From the NCBI RefSeq assembly GCF_001663375.1, contig NZ_LCTF01000015.1, positions 1 to 49,445 on the forward strand: DNA of 49,445 nt. Direction: 5' to 3'. The position numbers and the translations under genes are program-made. The stretch comes from Caldivirga sp. MU80 (GTDB lineage: Archaea; Thermoproteota; Thermoprotei; Thermoproteales; Thermocladiaceae). Numbering within the stretch: position 1 is the stretch's first letter; each line of letters begins with the position of its first letter. Positions 7,315 through 15,712 of this stretch are shown piece after piece. A model generated the notes under the pieces. The model saw nothing but the letters and a program-made list of their open reading frames with translations. It was not told the origin of the DNA and searched no databases.

Positions 7315-9822
7315 TCACCTTCTCTCTAATCTACCTATCTCCTCCATTAAACGCCTATGCTCCTCCCTAACCTGCTCCAACTCCTCCCTCAACCTCTGGT
7401 ACTCAACACCCCTCTCAAGCTGATCCCTGATCCTCTTAGCAACCTCCCTGGCGAGTCTCCTCACCCTGCCATCAGGGTCCCTTGAGGCCAAGTCATCGAG
7501 CATCGGCAGTAGGGCCGGGTGCTTAACCTCATCAGCCACTGCAACCACTGCATACCTAACCCTGAATTGCTCATCCCTAGCCAGCTCAATCAGCCTATTT
7601 AGGGCCTCCCTCCTATCAATAAACCCACTGAGCGCCATCACCGCTGCCGCCCTAACCAGGGTTGGTTTGTCGGGTTCGGTGTAGTTCAACACAACCTTAA
7701 AGGCGTCGTCGGTGCCTAATTCACCCAACCCCCTCACCGCCCCTTGGGTTAGTATGAAGTTGAAGCCGCCGTATTCAAGGGCCTTCATTAACTCACCCTC
7801 AAGGTCCCTAATCCTTAACTTACCTAGGCTAACCAGGGCAGCGTACCTGACGTAATCAGACTCCTTATCATCCTTAGCAATGCTGAGTAGCACCTTAGCT
7901 ACCTCTGAATCACCCCTGAAGTTACCTAGCGCATCCACAATGCTTCTCCTAACCCTTGGGTGAGTCACCAGTTTAAGTAGCCTAATCAACTCGTCCTTAG
8001 CCAATGATCCCCCAATTTTACCTAATGCATTAGCTGCCTCAACTGCAACACCCCAGAATGGATCCTTCTCAACAACCCTAGCCAAGGCCTCCACGGCCCT
8101 TGGGCTTGCGTTTTTGGCGAGTGCATTAATGGCCTCTATCCTGCACATTACATCCTCATCGCTGAGCTCGTTTATTGCCTCCTCAACGGGTTTATCGAAC
8201 TGAACAACCTTAAACACCTTAAACTTGGGGTCAATGCAGATGTACCTTGGCTTACTGGGTGAATTGATGAAGAACACGTGCTCCTTCTCATCAATGTTTA
8301 ATGACTTAACTTCACCACCCCCCTCATAAACCACCTTAACCTCCAGCGGCAGCCTGTATATGGGGTATGAGTCTTCGCCCTGAGTCTGGCTAATACTAAG
8401 CTTTACCGCTGATTCCTCCGGTAGCCAGCTCCACGAGACCTTAAGGACTGGGTGTCCTGCTGAGTACACGAATTGCCTAAAGAACCATGTTAAGTCCTCT
8501 CCTGAAGTCTCCTCCATTGCTCTCCTTAGGTCCTCTGTATCTGCGTTGCTGAACCTATGCCTAGTCAAGTATGTTTCAATTCCTTTCCTGAAGTTCTCCT
8601 CCCCTATTATGCTTCTTAACGTGTGTAGTACGAGTGAGCCCTTCTCGTAGGTGTGCCTATCAAACATTTCCTCCGGTATTGAGTATAGGTTCGTCACTAT
8701 TGGCCTTGAGTAACGCCTATACTCATCCAGATAGGCTCTAAGGTTCTGGTAAAGCCTATAGGCGAATTCGTCAAAACCCCTACTGTGTAGGGTGTATAAT
8801 GCATCGAAGTAAGTTGCGAAGGCTTCGTTAAGCCAAATGTTACCCCAATCCCTAGTGGTAACCAAATCACCAAACCACTGATGAGCCAACTCATGAGCAA
8901 CCAAACCATCAGAAGAAAAATCCTCCCTACCCCTACACGGCCACTCATCGTACGGGCACTCCTCCCTCCTGGTATGCATGGTGGTGTCGGTTAGTATAGT
9001 CACTGTTGTATTCTCCATACCACCGTATATGAATTCATGGACAGCAACCTGCTTATAGACTGGGTAAGGGTACCTGACACCGGTGTACTCACTGAAGAAC
9101 CTTATTGCATCGCAGGTGGCCGCAAAGGTGACCTGGGGGTCGCCATACCGGCCCTTAGGCCAGTAGTACTCCAGCTTAACACCATCACACTCGGTCTCAA
9201 GCTTCTCAAATTCACCAGCGGCGAAGGCTATTAGGTATGGGGAGTGTGGGTAATCGAAGACCCAGCGCCACGTTGACTTATCGCCAAGATCCTTAACATC
9301 AACCAGTACGCCATTGGACACAGCAATCATGCCCTTGGGTACGGTCACCTCAAGCTCAGTTGGGAATTTTATATTAGGGTTGTCGGGTAACGGTAACCAG
9401 TACCTATTATCCTCACTCTCACCCTGCGTCCAAACCATTAGTGCCGTGTTACCGCTACCCCTACTAGGTTTGACGAAGTAGGCCCCCTTCCTGGGCCTGG
9501 TCTCATAGGTAACCTCAATAACTGTGTTCTGCGATGGCTGAAGTGGGGGGTCGAAGTAAAGCCTAAGCACTGACCCATCGTAATCCCTCCGGTGGCTGGT
9601 GGACACTATGCTCATCTCCTCGGCGTTCAACTCAAGGTGGCTTAACTGCCTTTTAGGTATGACCTCGTAAATGACCCTACCCCTAAGCCTACTATCGTTA
9701 AACAGCACCTCCACCTGGGCAATCATCCTCCTAACTAGGTACGGGTATGAGACTGGGAACCTGGGCCTATACTCCGGGAACGCGAAGTCCCTGCCAATAA
9801 GGTACTTGCCGTTTACGAACAT
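7315..9822 (-). CDS. M1-family aminopeptidase with C-terminal HEAT repeats
   Basis: 835 residues from ATG 9822 (839 from ATG 9834). Zinc aminopeptidase of the gluzincin M1 group, related to tricorn-interacting factors and leukotriene hydrolase. Counted from the longer start: substrate-binding GGMEN at 271-275, zinc motif HELAH at 314-318 and the third ligand in NEAFA (Glu337). Residues about 545-800 form HEAT-like repeats (for example VMCRIEAINALAKNASPRA) in place of the usual ERAP1-type C-terminal domain. The protein ends in a charged coiled coil (LREELEQVREEHRRLMEEI). There is no signal peptide, so it probably trims peptides in the cytoplasm. Over the active site (8822-8940) the sense strand becomes unusually T/G-rich. 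Confidence 0.94.
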   Translation of the reverse strand: MFVNGKYLIGRDFAFPEYRPRFPVSYPYLVRRMIAQVEVLFNDSRLRGRVIYEVIPKRQLSHLELNAEEMSIVSTSHRRDYDGSVLRLYFDPPLQPSQNTVIEVTYETRPRKGAYFVKPSRGSGNTALMVWTQGESEDNRYWLPLPDNPNIKFPTELEVTVPKGMIAVSNGVLVDVKDLGDKSTWRWVFDYPHSPYLIAFAAGEFEKLETECDGVKLEYYWPKGRYGDPQVTFAATCDAIRFFSEYTGVRYPYPVYKQVAVHEFIYGGMENTTVTILTDTTMHTRREECPYDEWPCRGREDFSSDGLVAHELAHQWFGDLVTTRDWGNIWLNEAFATYFDALYTLHSRGFDEFAYRLYQNLRAYLDEYRRYSRPIVTNLYSIPEEMFDRHTYEKGSLVLHTLRSIIGEENFRKGIETYLTRHRFSNADTEDLRRAMEETSGEDLTWFFRQFVYSAGHPVLKVSWSWLPEESAVKLSISQTQGEDSYPIYRLPLEVKVVYEGGGEVKSLNIDEKEHVFFINSPSKPRYICIDPKFKVFKVVQFDKPVEEAINELSDEDVMCRIEAINALAKNASPRAVEALARVVEKDPFWGVAVEAANALGKIGGSLAKDELIRLLKLVTHPRVRRSIVDALGNFRGDSEVAKVLLSIAKDDKESDYVRYAALVSLGKLRIRDLEGELMKALEYGGFNFILTQGAVRGLGELGTDDAFKVVLNYTEPDKPTLVRAAAVMALSGFIDRREALNRLIELARDEQFRVRYAVVAVADEVKHPALLPMLDDLASRDPDGRVRRLAREVAKRIRDQLERGVEYQRLREELEQVREEHRRLMEEIGRLERR

Positions 9823-9843
9823 TACTAAGGCCATTGATTAGGC

Positions 9844-9855
9844 ATATTTAAATAT
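9844..9855 (-). promoter_or_regulatory. TATA box for the M1 aminopeptidase
   Basis: ATTTAAATAT core, centred 28 nt before ATG 9822 but only 16 nt before ATG 9834. It therefore supports the shorter start. Confidence 0.6.
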
Positions 9856-9966
9856 TGACAAGACGGTGAACAATGCCGCATCAACGGTTCACACCGTGTA
9901 TCAGTCATGTTCCCTGCATATATGCGTTAAGTATTGAGTACTGGTTGGCTGTACTGTTTATGTTGT

Positions 9967-9980
9967 AAAAAACTTATTAA
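9967..9980 (+). promoter_or_regulatory. TATA box for the UPF0147 gene
   Basis: A-rich run followed by CTTATTAA, core centred 28 nt upstream of ATG 10004. Confidence 0.55.
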
Positions 9981-10003
9981 GCCATGGGGGTAACCTATAA
10001 GCT

Positions 10004-10288
10004 ATGTCATCGCTGACCAGTAATGAGGCTAATGAGAAGATAGCCCAGGCGCTGTACTACCTGGAGAGGATAATACACGACATGGGCATCCCAAGGAACA
10101 TAAGGAGGGCCGCCAGTGAGGCTGCCAGGATACTTAGGAATAACCAGATGAGCCCTGGGTTAAGGGCATCAACAGTGGTCAGCCTACTGGACGACGCATT
10201 ATCAGACCCGAATATGCCAACGTATAGTAGGGTCCTCATACTCCAGATCATAGCTGTCCTCGAGCAGGTTAAGGATGTGGTTGGCTAG
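10004..10288 (+). CDS. UPF0147 family protein
   Basis: 94 residues, all-helical. It matches the archaeal UPF0147 family: an N-terminal helix with KIAQALYYLERIIHD, the conserved GIPRNIRRAASEA segment, a second half LRASTVVSLLDDALSDPNMP and a closing helix SRVLILQIIAVLEQV. The family is near-universal in archaea and has no established function. The gene is leaderless and stands alone. The following gene has its own upstream TATA-like element and a ribosome-binding site. Confidence 0.85.
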   Translation: MSSLTSNEANEKIAQALYYLERIIHDMGIPRNIRRAASEAARILRNNQMSPGLRASTVVSLLDDALSDPNMPTYSRVLILQIIAVLEQVKDVVG

Positions 10289-10341
10289 CGCTTAAACTGC
10301 ACGCTAGTGCTTATTAACCACCAAGGCCAGGTGAGTTCACC

Positions 10342-11580
10342 ATGAGTAGAGCCTTCTCCGTGGCCAGTGAGGATGAGGTCATTAGGGGTGAGGTGACGGA
10401 CGTATACTTCCTCAGGACTGTGGAGGTGCTTAAGGCAGCTGGGTTAGATAAGGTTAAGGTTAGGGCCGAGTTCCACGTAATGAACCTACCCGAGGGCTAC
10501 GAGTGGGCAGTGTACACGGGCCTTAGTGAAGTCCTTGAAATGGTTAAGAGGGCTGGGCTTAGGGTTAACATCTACTCCATGCCCGAGGGTGCGGTTTTCC
10601 AAGCCAAGGAACCCCTAATGGTCATTGAGGGTAGTTACGCCGACTTCGCTGTTTACGAGACGCCTATACTGGGTATACTTAGGCACTACTCATCCATATC
10701 ATCAAAGGCCGCCAGGATCAAGTACAGGATTATGGATAAGCAGTGCCTATTCTTCGGAGCCAGGGCCCTCCACCCAATCATACAGCCAATGGCCGATAAG
10801 GCAGCCTACATGGGCGGCTGCGACGGGGTGGCCAACGTAGTTGGGGCTAGGTTACTGGGCATCCAAGCCTCAGGTACAATGCCCCACGCATTAATGATAG
10901 TCTTCAGGGCTGTCAAGGGGGACCACACCACGGCCTGGGTATGGTTTGATAAGGCCCTACCAGGTGACGTACCTAGGATAGTGCTCGCCGACACATTCTA
11001 TGATGAAAGAGAGGAGGCCCTAATGGCGGCTAGGTTACTGGGTAGTAGGCTTAGCGGTGTTAGGCTTGACACGCCAAGCAGCAGGAGGGGTGACATGAGG
11101 GCCATTGTTGAGGAAGTTAGATGGGCACTTAACCTAGCCGGTTACAGTAACGTTAAGATAGTGGTGAGTGGTGGACTCAACGAGGACTCTGTGGAGGAGT
11201 TGAAAGACGTAGTAGACTCCTTCGGGGTTGGCACATCGATAGCATTCCCGCCGAGCATAGACATAAGCATGGATATAGTGGAGTACTACGACGAGGAGAG
11301 GGGTTCCTGGATTCCGCTAACCAAGAGGGGTAAGATACCTGGCTTTAAGCAGGTCTATAGGTGCAGGGGATTCAGAGACTACGTTGTACCATTCAGTGCA
11401 ATGGTCAAGTGCCCAGATGGGTCTGAGCCTGAACCGTTGATAAGGAAGGTTTACGACGAGTCCAAGGGTCCCCTTGTAAGTGTCAAACCAGGGGACGTTA
11501 GGAGTTACGTGATCAGCCAGCTAAGCGAGTTGAGGGGTGTTAATGGCAGGGTCGAGGTTCACCTAGCTCCAGTGGGTTAA
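10342..11580 (+). CDS. pncB: Nicotinate phosphoribosyltransferase
   Basis: 412 residues. It makes nicotinate mononucleotide from nicotinate and PRPP in NAD salvage. Recognisable family features are the N-terminal RGEVTDVYFLRTVEVL, YSMPEGAVF, the histidine-containing loop LGILRHYSSISSKA, FGARALHP, ASGTMPHALM, the ribose-phosphate-site segment VRLDTPSSRRGD and VSGGLNEDSVEEL, followed by GVGTSIAFPPS. A Cys-containing C-terminal region (VYRCRGFRDYVVPFSAMVKCPDG) is typical of the archaeal branch. Unlike most genes here it has a leader: GGTGA at 10330-10334 lies 7 nt before the ATG, and a CTTAAA element at about 10290 may be the TATA box. Confidence 0.92.
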   Translation: MSRAFSVASEDEVIRGEVTDVYFLRTVEVLKAAGLDKVKVRAEFHVMNLPEGYEWAVYTGLSEVLEMVKRAGLRVNIYSMPEGAVFQAKEPLMVIEGSYADFAVYETPILGILRHYSSISSKAARIKYRIMDKQCLFFGARALHPIIQPMADKAAYMGGCDGVANVVGARLLGIQASGTMPHALMIVFRAVKGDHTTAWVWFDKALPGDVPRIVLADTFYDEREEALMAARLLGSRLSGVRLDTPSSRRGDMRAIVEEVRWALNLAGYSNVKIVVSGGLNEDSVEELKDVVDSFGVGTSIAFPPSIDISMDIVEYYDEERGSWIPLTKRGKIPGFKQVYRCRGFRDYVVPFSAMVKCPDGSEPEPLIRKVYDESKGPLVSVKPGDVRSYVISQLSELRGVNGRVEVHLAPVG

Positions 11581-11641
11581 GTTTTTAAACCTAAAATGCG
11601 ACTATAGTAATTCACGTAAACTAAGTTAAGTCGAATTCTAG

Positions 11642-12193
11642 GTGATTGACTTGAGTGAGGGTGAGAGGAGGACTGGTGAATTGGAGTACGTGAGGAAGGT
11701 TAAGTACCATGTTGAGGATATTAACGGCGTTGAGGTTACAAGCTTCGAGGTACCCTACATAAGGTACTTCGCGGAAGATGAGTTGGTTTACCTAGAGGCC
11801 CTCTTGGACTTTAAGAACACTGATGATTTGGTTAAGAGGATTGACGAGAATAAGTTAGGTAGGAAAACCATAGAGAAGGTTTTCGCCTACAGGTTGAAGC
11901 AGGCCGGCAGTGGATTTGAGCCCTGGCCCATTGAACCCGTCCTCTTGCCAAGCCTAGTGCACAATGACGCGCAGCCCAATCCAGTTTACGAGTTTAACGC
12001 TGGTAGTGGTGCTGTTGAACTGGCCTCATTAACCTACGGCCTCAACAGGTTCCTGTTCTCATACACCGTGAGTATAAATGGCATAGAGGACTTCTTATTC
12101 ATGGGTGTGTTAAACAAGGGCTTCTACAAGGAGGTTTACATACTGAGGAACATTGAACCCATGGCAATAATTAAGTATAACGTGTACGTTTAG
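11642..12193 (+). CDS. Uncharacterised protein, 183 residues
   Basis: I do not recognise this family. The protein is soluble and mixed alpha/beta. The N-terminal third is charged (GELEYVRKVKYHVEDING). The middle has a helix with FKNTDDLVKRIDENKLGRKTIEKVF. The C-terminal half is richer in aromatic residues and beta-like (LTYGLNRFLFSYTVSINGIEDFLFMGV). There are no cysteines, zinc motifs, signal peptide or membrane segments. The start is unsure: GTG at 11642, or TTG at 11651 preceded by GGTGAT with 4-nt spacing. A TTTTTAAAC element at about 11581 may be its TATA box, giving a leader of 25-40 nt. It is convergent with the aldolase gene. Confidence 0.6.
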   Translation: MIDLSEGERRTGELEYVRKVKYHVEDINGVEVTSFEVPYIRYFAEDELVYLEALLDFKNTDDLVKRIDENKLGRKTIEKVFAYRLKQAGSGFEPWPIEPVLLPSLVHNDAQPNPVYEFNAGSGAVELASLTYGLNRFLFSYTVSINGIEDFLFMGVLNKGFYKEVYILRNIEPMAIIKYNVYV

Positions 12194-12204
12194 AGCTTTT
12201 GGGC

Positions 12205-13080
12205 TTAGTTAAACCTAACCTTCAACCCCAGTTTACTCAACTCAGCGGCTAACTCAGTCTCCTCCTCCCTGGTCAGGTTCCTGACCAGCGGCTCTTTTAC
12301 ACCGCCGAAGTCGTATTTAAGCAGTTTAACTAGGCTATAGTACACGGCTGGCTTTGGGTATTTGCTGGCTAAATCCCTCACCTTAGCTACCAGTGACTGG
12401 GCCTTTAAGGCCCCCTTAACATCACCATCCTTAACCAGTCTATAGGATTCGATGACTGGGCCAGTAACTGAGTTTGATAAAGCCGAAATGCACCCCTTCG
12501 CACCCACTAGGGTTGCTAACGTTACTATGTGGTCTGACCCATTGAACACCTCAAGGCCCATCTCGACAAACCTCATGACTTGACCTATATCCCCACTGCT
12601 ATCCTTCACCCCACCCACACTCACTCCATCTTTAATTAGCCTCGCAACCAGGTCGGGTGTTACGTTAAACCCCACGTTGCCTGGTATGTTATAGATGAAT
12701 ATTGGTAGACTTGTTAATTGATTTAGCTTACTGAAGTAGAGCTTAATGGTATCGTAATCCGGCTTGTAGTAGATAGGCACTATTGAGGCTATGGCCTCGG
12801 CATTGAACTTCTCAGCCAGTTTAACAGTCTCAACAACCGTTGACCAGTCCGTGGAGCCAACTTGAACAACAATGGGTAGGCCATTGGAGTTCTCGGAAAT
12901 GGTCTCGAGGGCGATCCTCCTCTCCTCAACGTTAAGTAGCACACCCATACTGGTGGTGCCTAGGGGGAAGAAGCCGTTGACACCCTCCTTAACTAGGGAC
13001 GATACGTGCCTACCTAAGCCCTCAACATCTACCTTACCATCCCTGAAGGGTATTGCTAAGGCTACTAACACCCCCTCCAT
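12205..13080 (-). CDS. DHDPS/KDG-aldolase superfamily aldolase
   Basis: 291 residues from the ATG at 13080, the normal family length. A class I aldolase TIM barrel: GTTSMG (41-46, the pyruvate carboxylate site, in place of GTTGE), Tyr130 in IYNIPGN and the Schiff-base Lys159 in GVKDSSGD. The family includes dihydrodipicolinate synthase, N-acetylneuraminate lyase and 2-keto-3-deoxygluconate aldolase. In this kind of organism a sugar-acid (KDG) aldolase of the branched Entner-Doudoroff pathway is the likeliest role, and the neighbouring glycosidase fits. This is inference. A longer frame opens at 13170, but the TATA box at 13101-13108 lies within it. Confidence 0.85.
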   Translation of the reverse strand: MEGVLVALAIPFRDGKVDVEGLGRHVSSLVKEGVNGFFPLGTTSMGVLLNVEERRIALETISENSNGLPIVVQVGSTDWSTVVETVKLAEKFNAEAIASIVPIYYKPDYDTIKLYFSKLNQLTSLPIFIYNIPGNVGFNVTPDLVARLIKDGVSVGGVKDSSGDIGQVMRFVEMGLEVFNGSDHIVTLATLVGAKGCISALSNSVTGPVIESYRLVKDGDVKGALKAQSLVAKVRDLASKYPKPAVYYSLVKLLKYDFGGVKEPLVRNLTREEETELAAELSKLGLKVRFN

Positions 13081-13100
13081 GCTAACCGATGCTGCTGATA

Positions 13101-13108
13101 CTTTATAT
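13101..13108 (-). promoter_or_regulatory. TATA box for the aldolase
   Basis: ATATAAAG (minus strand), centred 25 nt upstream of ATG 13080. Confidence 0.6.
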
Positions 13109-13178
13109 TGCTTTTCACTTGAATGGTCAATAAATGAGTCCTCAAGTTTTATTATATAGTAATACCACATTCAATGGG

Positions 13179-14981
13179 TTACGTTCTTAAAACCAGGTAG
13201 TCCTTGCCTTTAATCACATACTCCCCGTTTATCCTCTCACCTGACTCAACGTTAATGCCGTTTACGTTAATCTTGATGTCACTCCAACTGTGGTTGATGT
13301 AAACCGTGTAGTTGTACCTAGCCGACTTAAGCCTAGCAACCTGAACCCACTTGCTCGGTGTCTGGACGTTGAAGCCCTCCCTCCTCAGTATTAGGCTGTA
13401 GATTAGGTGGGCGTCGTGGTTTTCAAAGGGCTTGGGGTTCATGCTCAGCCAGTACTCTATTGGGTAAGTTATGAAGTAGACCCTACCAGCCCCAACGTTA
13501 GAGTAGGCTATCACGGGGTTACCCATTGAATCCTTAAGCAGAACCTCACCACCACTAACCCTGGCTATAGCCCTATCGTAATTGTAACCCATCGCAGGCA
13601 CATTGATACTAACCCCATCAACCACTGTGCTTAAGCCATCGGCAGTTATGGGGTAGTTGTAGTATAGGTCTAGTTTAATGGCCCAGTCAATGTTCATCCA
13701 GAACCCGTAGCAGTATGAAACCACGGCGACGCCTCCATTCTCAACAAACCTCCTAACCTCCTCCTGGGTTTGGGCCAGGTACCTTAATGCGCAGGGTAAG
13801 AACAGGACCTTAACGTCACCCCCTATCCTAGTCTTACCCCCCTCAATGAGTACGTTATCGGTTAACGGCTCCTCAATTATAACCCTCGGGTTTAGGCCAT
13901 TCTGCACTAGCATGGAGTATGATGCTAATAACGCAGCCGATATCCTCCTTGCATCATCCCTAGAGGTGAATGGGTAACTCCAGTAGACGTAGGATGGGAT
14001 TAGTAAGGCCACGGGATCCTCAACCGGCTCAACATCACCAAGCGTTGACACTAGCCTAGAGAACCTTGTCAACTCATTACCCTGGGGCTTAACCTCCCAG
14101 TTAACCGTGGTTACACCGAACCTAAGTTCGTGTGGGTGGTGGGAGTAGGGTCTCTGGTTGGTTAGGGGGAAGTCGCTGTAGCACCAGCCCCACGCCCCAA
14201 CTGCGCCACTGACCAGTGAACCCGCTAGGAGCACCCTGTAGTAGCCCGCTATGTGCTCATCGGAGCCTAGTGTTGAGGATGCGCCAAACTCCTCAAGTAT
14301 AGTGGGCTTCCCAAGCCCCCTACAGGCCTTAATAATCAACTGGGGCATTACAGTGTGCCTGAAGGCATCCGTGTCTGGTGTGTAGAAGTGGGGGCCCATG
14401 TAATCCACGTAATCCCTATACCTATACGGGTTAAACCCATTGAAGGCACCCATAATGCCCCAGCACCCATCACCTGTACTAACCCAGTGGGCTCCGTCAA
14501 GGGACTTGATTAAACTGGACATTTCCCTAATCCAGTCAGTCACCCTCTCCTCGCTTGAGGTTGCGTAGATGGGTAACTCATTACTGAGTATCCAACCCCT
14601 AATCGCCGGGTGCCCCCTAAACCTCGAAACCACAGTCTCCATGAGGGTCTTAACTTCATTTCTAAGCTCAAAGAAGTCCCTTCCACCCTTCCACTGGGGG
14701 TCCCAGTTCTCACCGGACATGTGACCAACCACGAAGGTTAGGAAGACCCCCACGTCATGCTTATGCGCCAGGTCTAGGAACCTTCCCAGTCTCCTAAGCA
14801 TCTCCTCATCAATCTTACCTGGCTCCCTCTGGAAGTCTGGCCAGTACACGAAGGCCCTAATCACATCAACACCCAGTTCCCTTATTTGGGCAAGTTCCTT
14901 ATCAACCACCTCCTCATTAAAGAACCTCCACATTAATGGCCCACCACCCTTACTCCAGTAGTTTAGGCCTATCAGGAACAT
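13179..14981 (-). CDS. GH5-like glycoside hydrolase (beta-mannanase/cellulase type), cytoplasmic
   Basis: 600 residues. The N-terminal 330 residues read as a TIM-barrel retaining glycosidase of clan GH-A. The acid/base pair is in WILSNELP (Asn134-Glu135), and the nucleophile is probably Glu231 in ILEEFGAS. Barrel-lining aromatics are in FVYWPDF and MGPHFYTP. Residues about 335-480 resemble a glutamine-amidotransferase-like domain (VALLIPSYVYWSYP ... VKVLFLPCALRYL ... VRRFVENGGVAVVSYC) as seen in beta-galactosidase-type enzymes. A small beta domain ends the protein. No signal peptide is visible, so imported oligosaccharides are the likely substrate. The exact GH family (5 or a relative) and specificity are uncertain. 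Confidence 0.82.
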   Translation of the reverse strand: MFLIGLNYWSKGGGPLMWRFFNEEVVDKELAQIRELGVDVIRAFVYWPDFQREPGKIDEEMLRRLGRFLDLAHKHDVGVFLTFVVGHMSGENWDPQWKGGRDFFELRNEVKTLMETVVSRFRGHPAIRGWILSNELPIYATSSEERVTDWIREMSSLIKSLDGAHWVSTGDGCWGIMGAFNGFNPYRYRDYVDYMGPHFYTPDTDAFRHTVMPQLIIKACRGLGKPTILEEFGASSTLGSDEHIAGYYRVLLAGSLVSGAVGAWGWCYSDFPLTNQRPYSHHPHELRFGVTTVNWEVKPQGNELTRFSRLVSTLGDVEPVEDPVALLIPSYVYWSYPFTSRDDARRISAALLASYSMLVQNGLNPRVIIEEPLTDNVLIEGGKTRIGGDVKVLFLPCALRYLAQTQEEVRRFVENGGVAVVSYCYGFWMNIDWAIKLDLYYNYPITADGLSTVVDGVSINVPAMGYNYDRAIARVSGGEVLLKDSMGNPVIAYSNVGAGRVYFITYPIEYWLSMNPKPFENHDAHLIYSLILRREGFNVQTPSKWVQVARLKSARYNYTVYINHSWSDIKINVNGINVESGERINGEYVIKGKDYLVLRT

Positions 14982-15001
14982 GTGTTACCACTGGGAATAA
15001 A

Positions 15002-15011
15002 GTTTTAAAGT
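15002..15011. promoter_or_regulatory. Shared, nearly palindromic TATA box between divergent genes
   Basis: GTTTTAAAGT (CTTTAAAAC on the other strand) lies 25 nt upstream of the glycosidase ATG at 14981 and 34 nt upstream of the rhomboid ATG at 15040. No other AT-rich element lies in this 58-bp gap, so one element probably serves both directions. Confidence 0.5.
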
Positions 15012-15039
15012 AATACCCCATTAACCCATTGGTCGTTTG

Positions 15040-15648
15040 ATGCTTGGTCAACCCATGCATGTTAATGCTAGGACTACCGCAATGATAATAATCATAAACA
15101 GTGCACTATCAATACCATTCCTCGTATTCCAGTACATTGGCTTAAGCAATGTGGCTAATGCAATAGGTCTCCTACTCTCCGATTGGTTAATGTCACCGTA
15201 TGTGCCATGGCCCCTTGGCCTAGTCACCTCAATGTTCTTCGACCCAACCATACTGGACTACGTATTCAACATGCTTACCTTGTTCTTCATAGGGCCTTTC
15301 TTCGAGCGTAGGTATGGCGCAGGAATCATGTGGAGGGTTTACTTGATATCAGGCTTCGCAGCGGCCCTCTCAATATACCTATATGGGCAAGGCACAATCA
15401 TGGCGGGTGCCTCAGGGGCTTTGTTTGGGATGGTTGGTTTCATACTGGCTTTACCGGATAGGTGGGTTATACTATCGAACCCGTGGAACATAATAGCAAT
15501 CATATTCCTCCTAACGCCCTTCGCTGCAAGCTTCGGCATAGCCTACCTAGGACACCTGCTGGGTTTCATAGTTGGCATAGCCTACGGCTACCTATGGTAC
15601 AGGAGGGTGACTAGGTTTGGGTCTAGGCCAAGGTATAGGTACTTCTAA
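15040..15648 (+). CDS. Rhomboid-family intramembrane serine protease
   Basis: 202 residues from ATG 15040 (a TTG lies directly before it). Six or so membrane segments. The catalytic serine is in MAGASGALFGMVG, the rhomboid GxSG motif, and the catalytic histidine is in YLGHLLGFIVG of the last segment. An asparagine in the second helix (DYVFNMLTLFFIGPFFERRYG) and the WR-like loop region match the core rhomboid layout. The substrate is unknown. It is divergent from the glycosidase gene with a shared promoter, but the two have no obvious functional link. Confidence 0.9.
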   Translation: MLGQPMHVNARTTAMIIIINSALSIPFLVFQYIGLSNVANAIGLLLSDWLMSPYVPWPLGLVTSMFFDPTILDYVFNMLTLFFIGPFFERRYGAGIMWRVYLISGFAAALSIYLYGQGTIMAGASGALFGMVGFILALPDRWVILSNPWNIIAIIFLLTPFAASFGIAYLGHLLGFIVGIAYGYLWYRRVTRFGSRPRYRYF

Positions 15649-15674
15649 CCGTGCCCTGCATATTCCTGAGAAAA

Positions 15675-15684
15675 CTTTATATAA
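15675..15684 (+). promoter_or_regulatory. TATA box for EF-2
   Basis: CTTTATATAA, centred 33 nt upstream of the ATG at 15713. Confidence 0.6.
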
Positions 15685-15712
15685 GCTTATAGGAAGGTCT
15701 GCGTGATCATGG

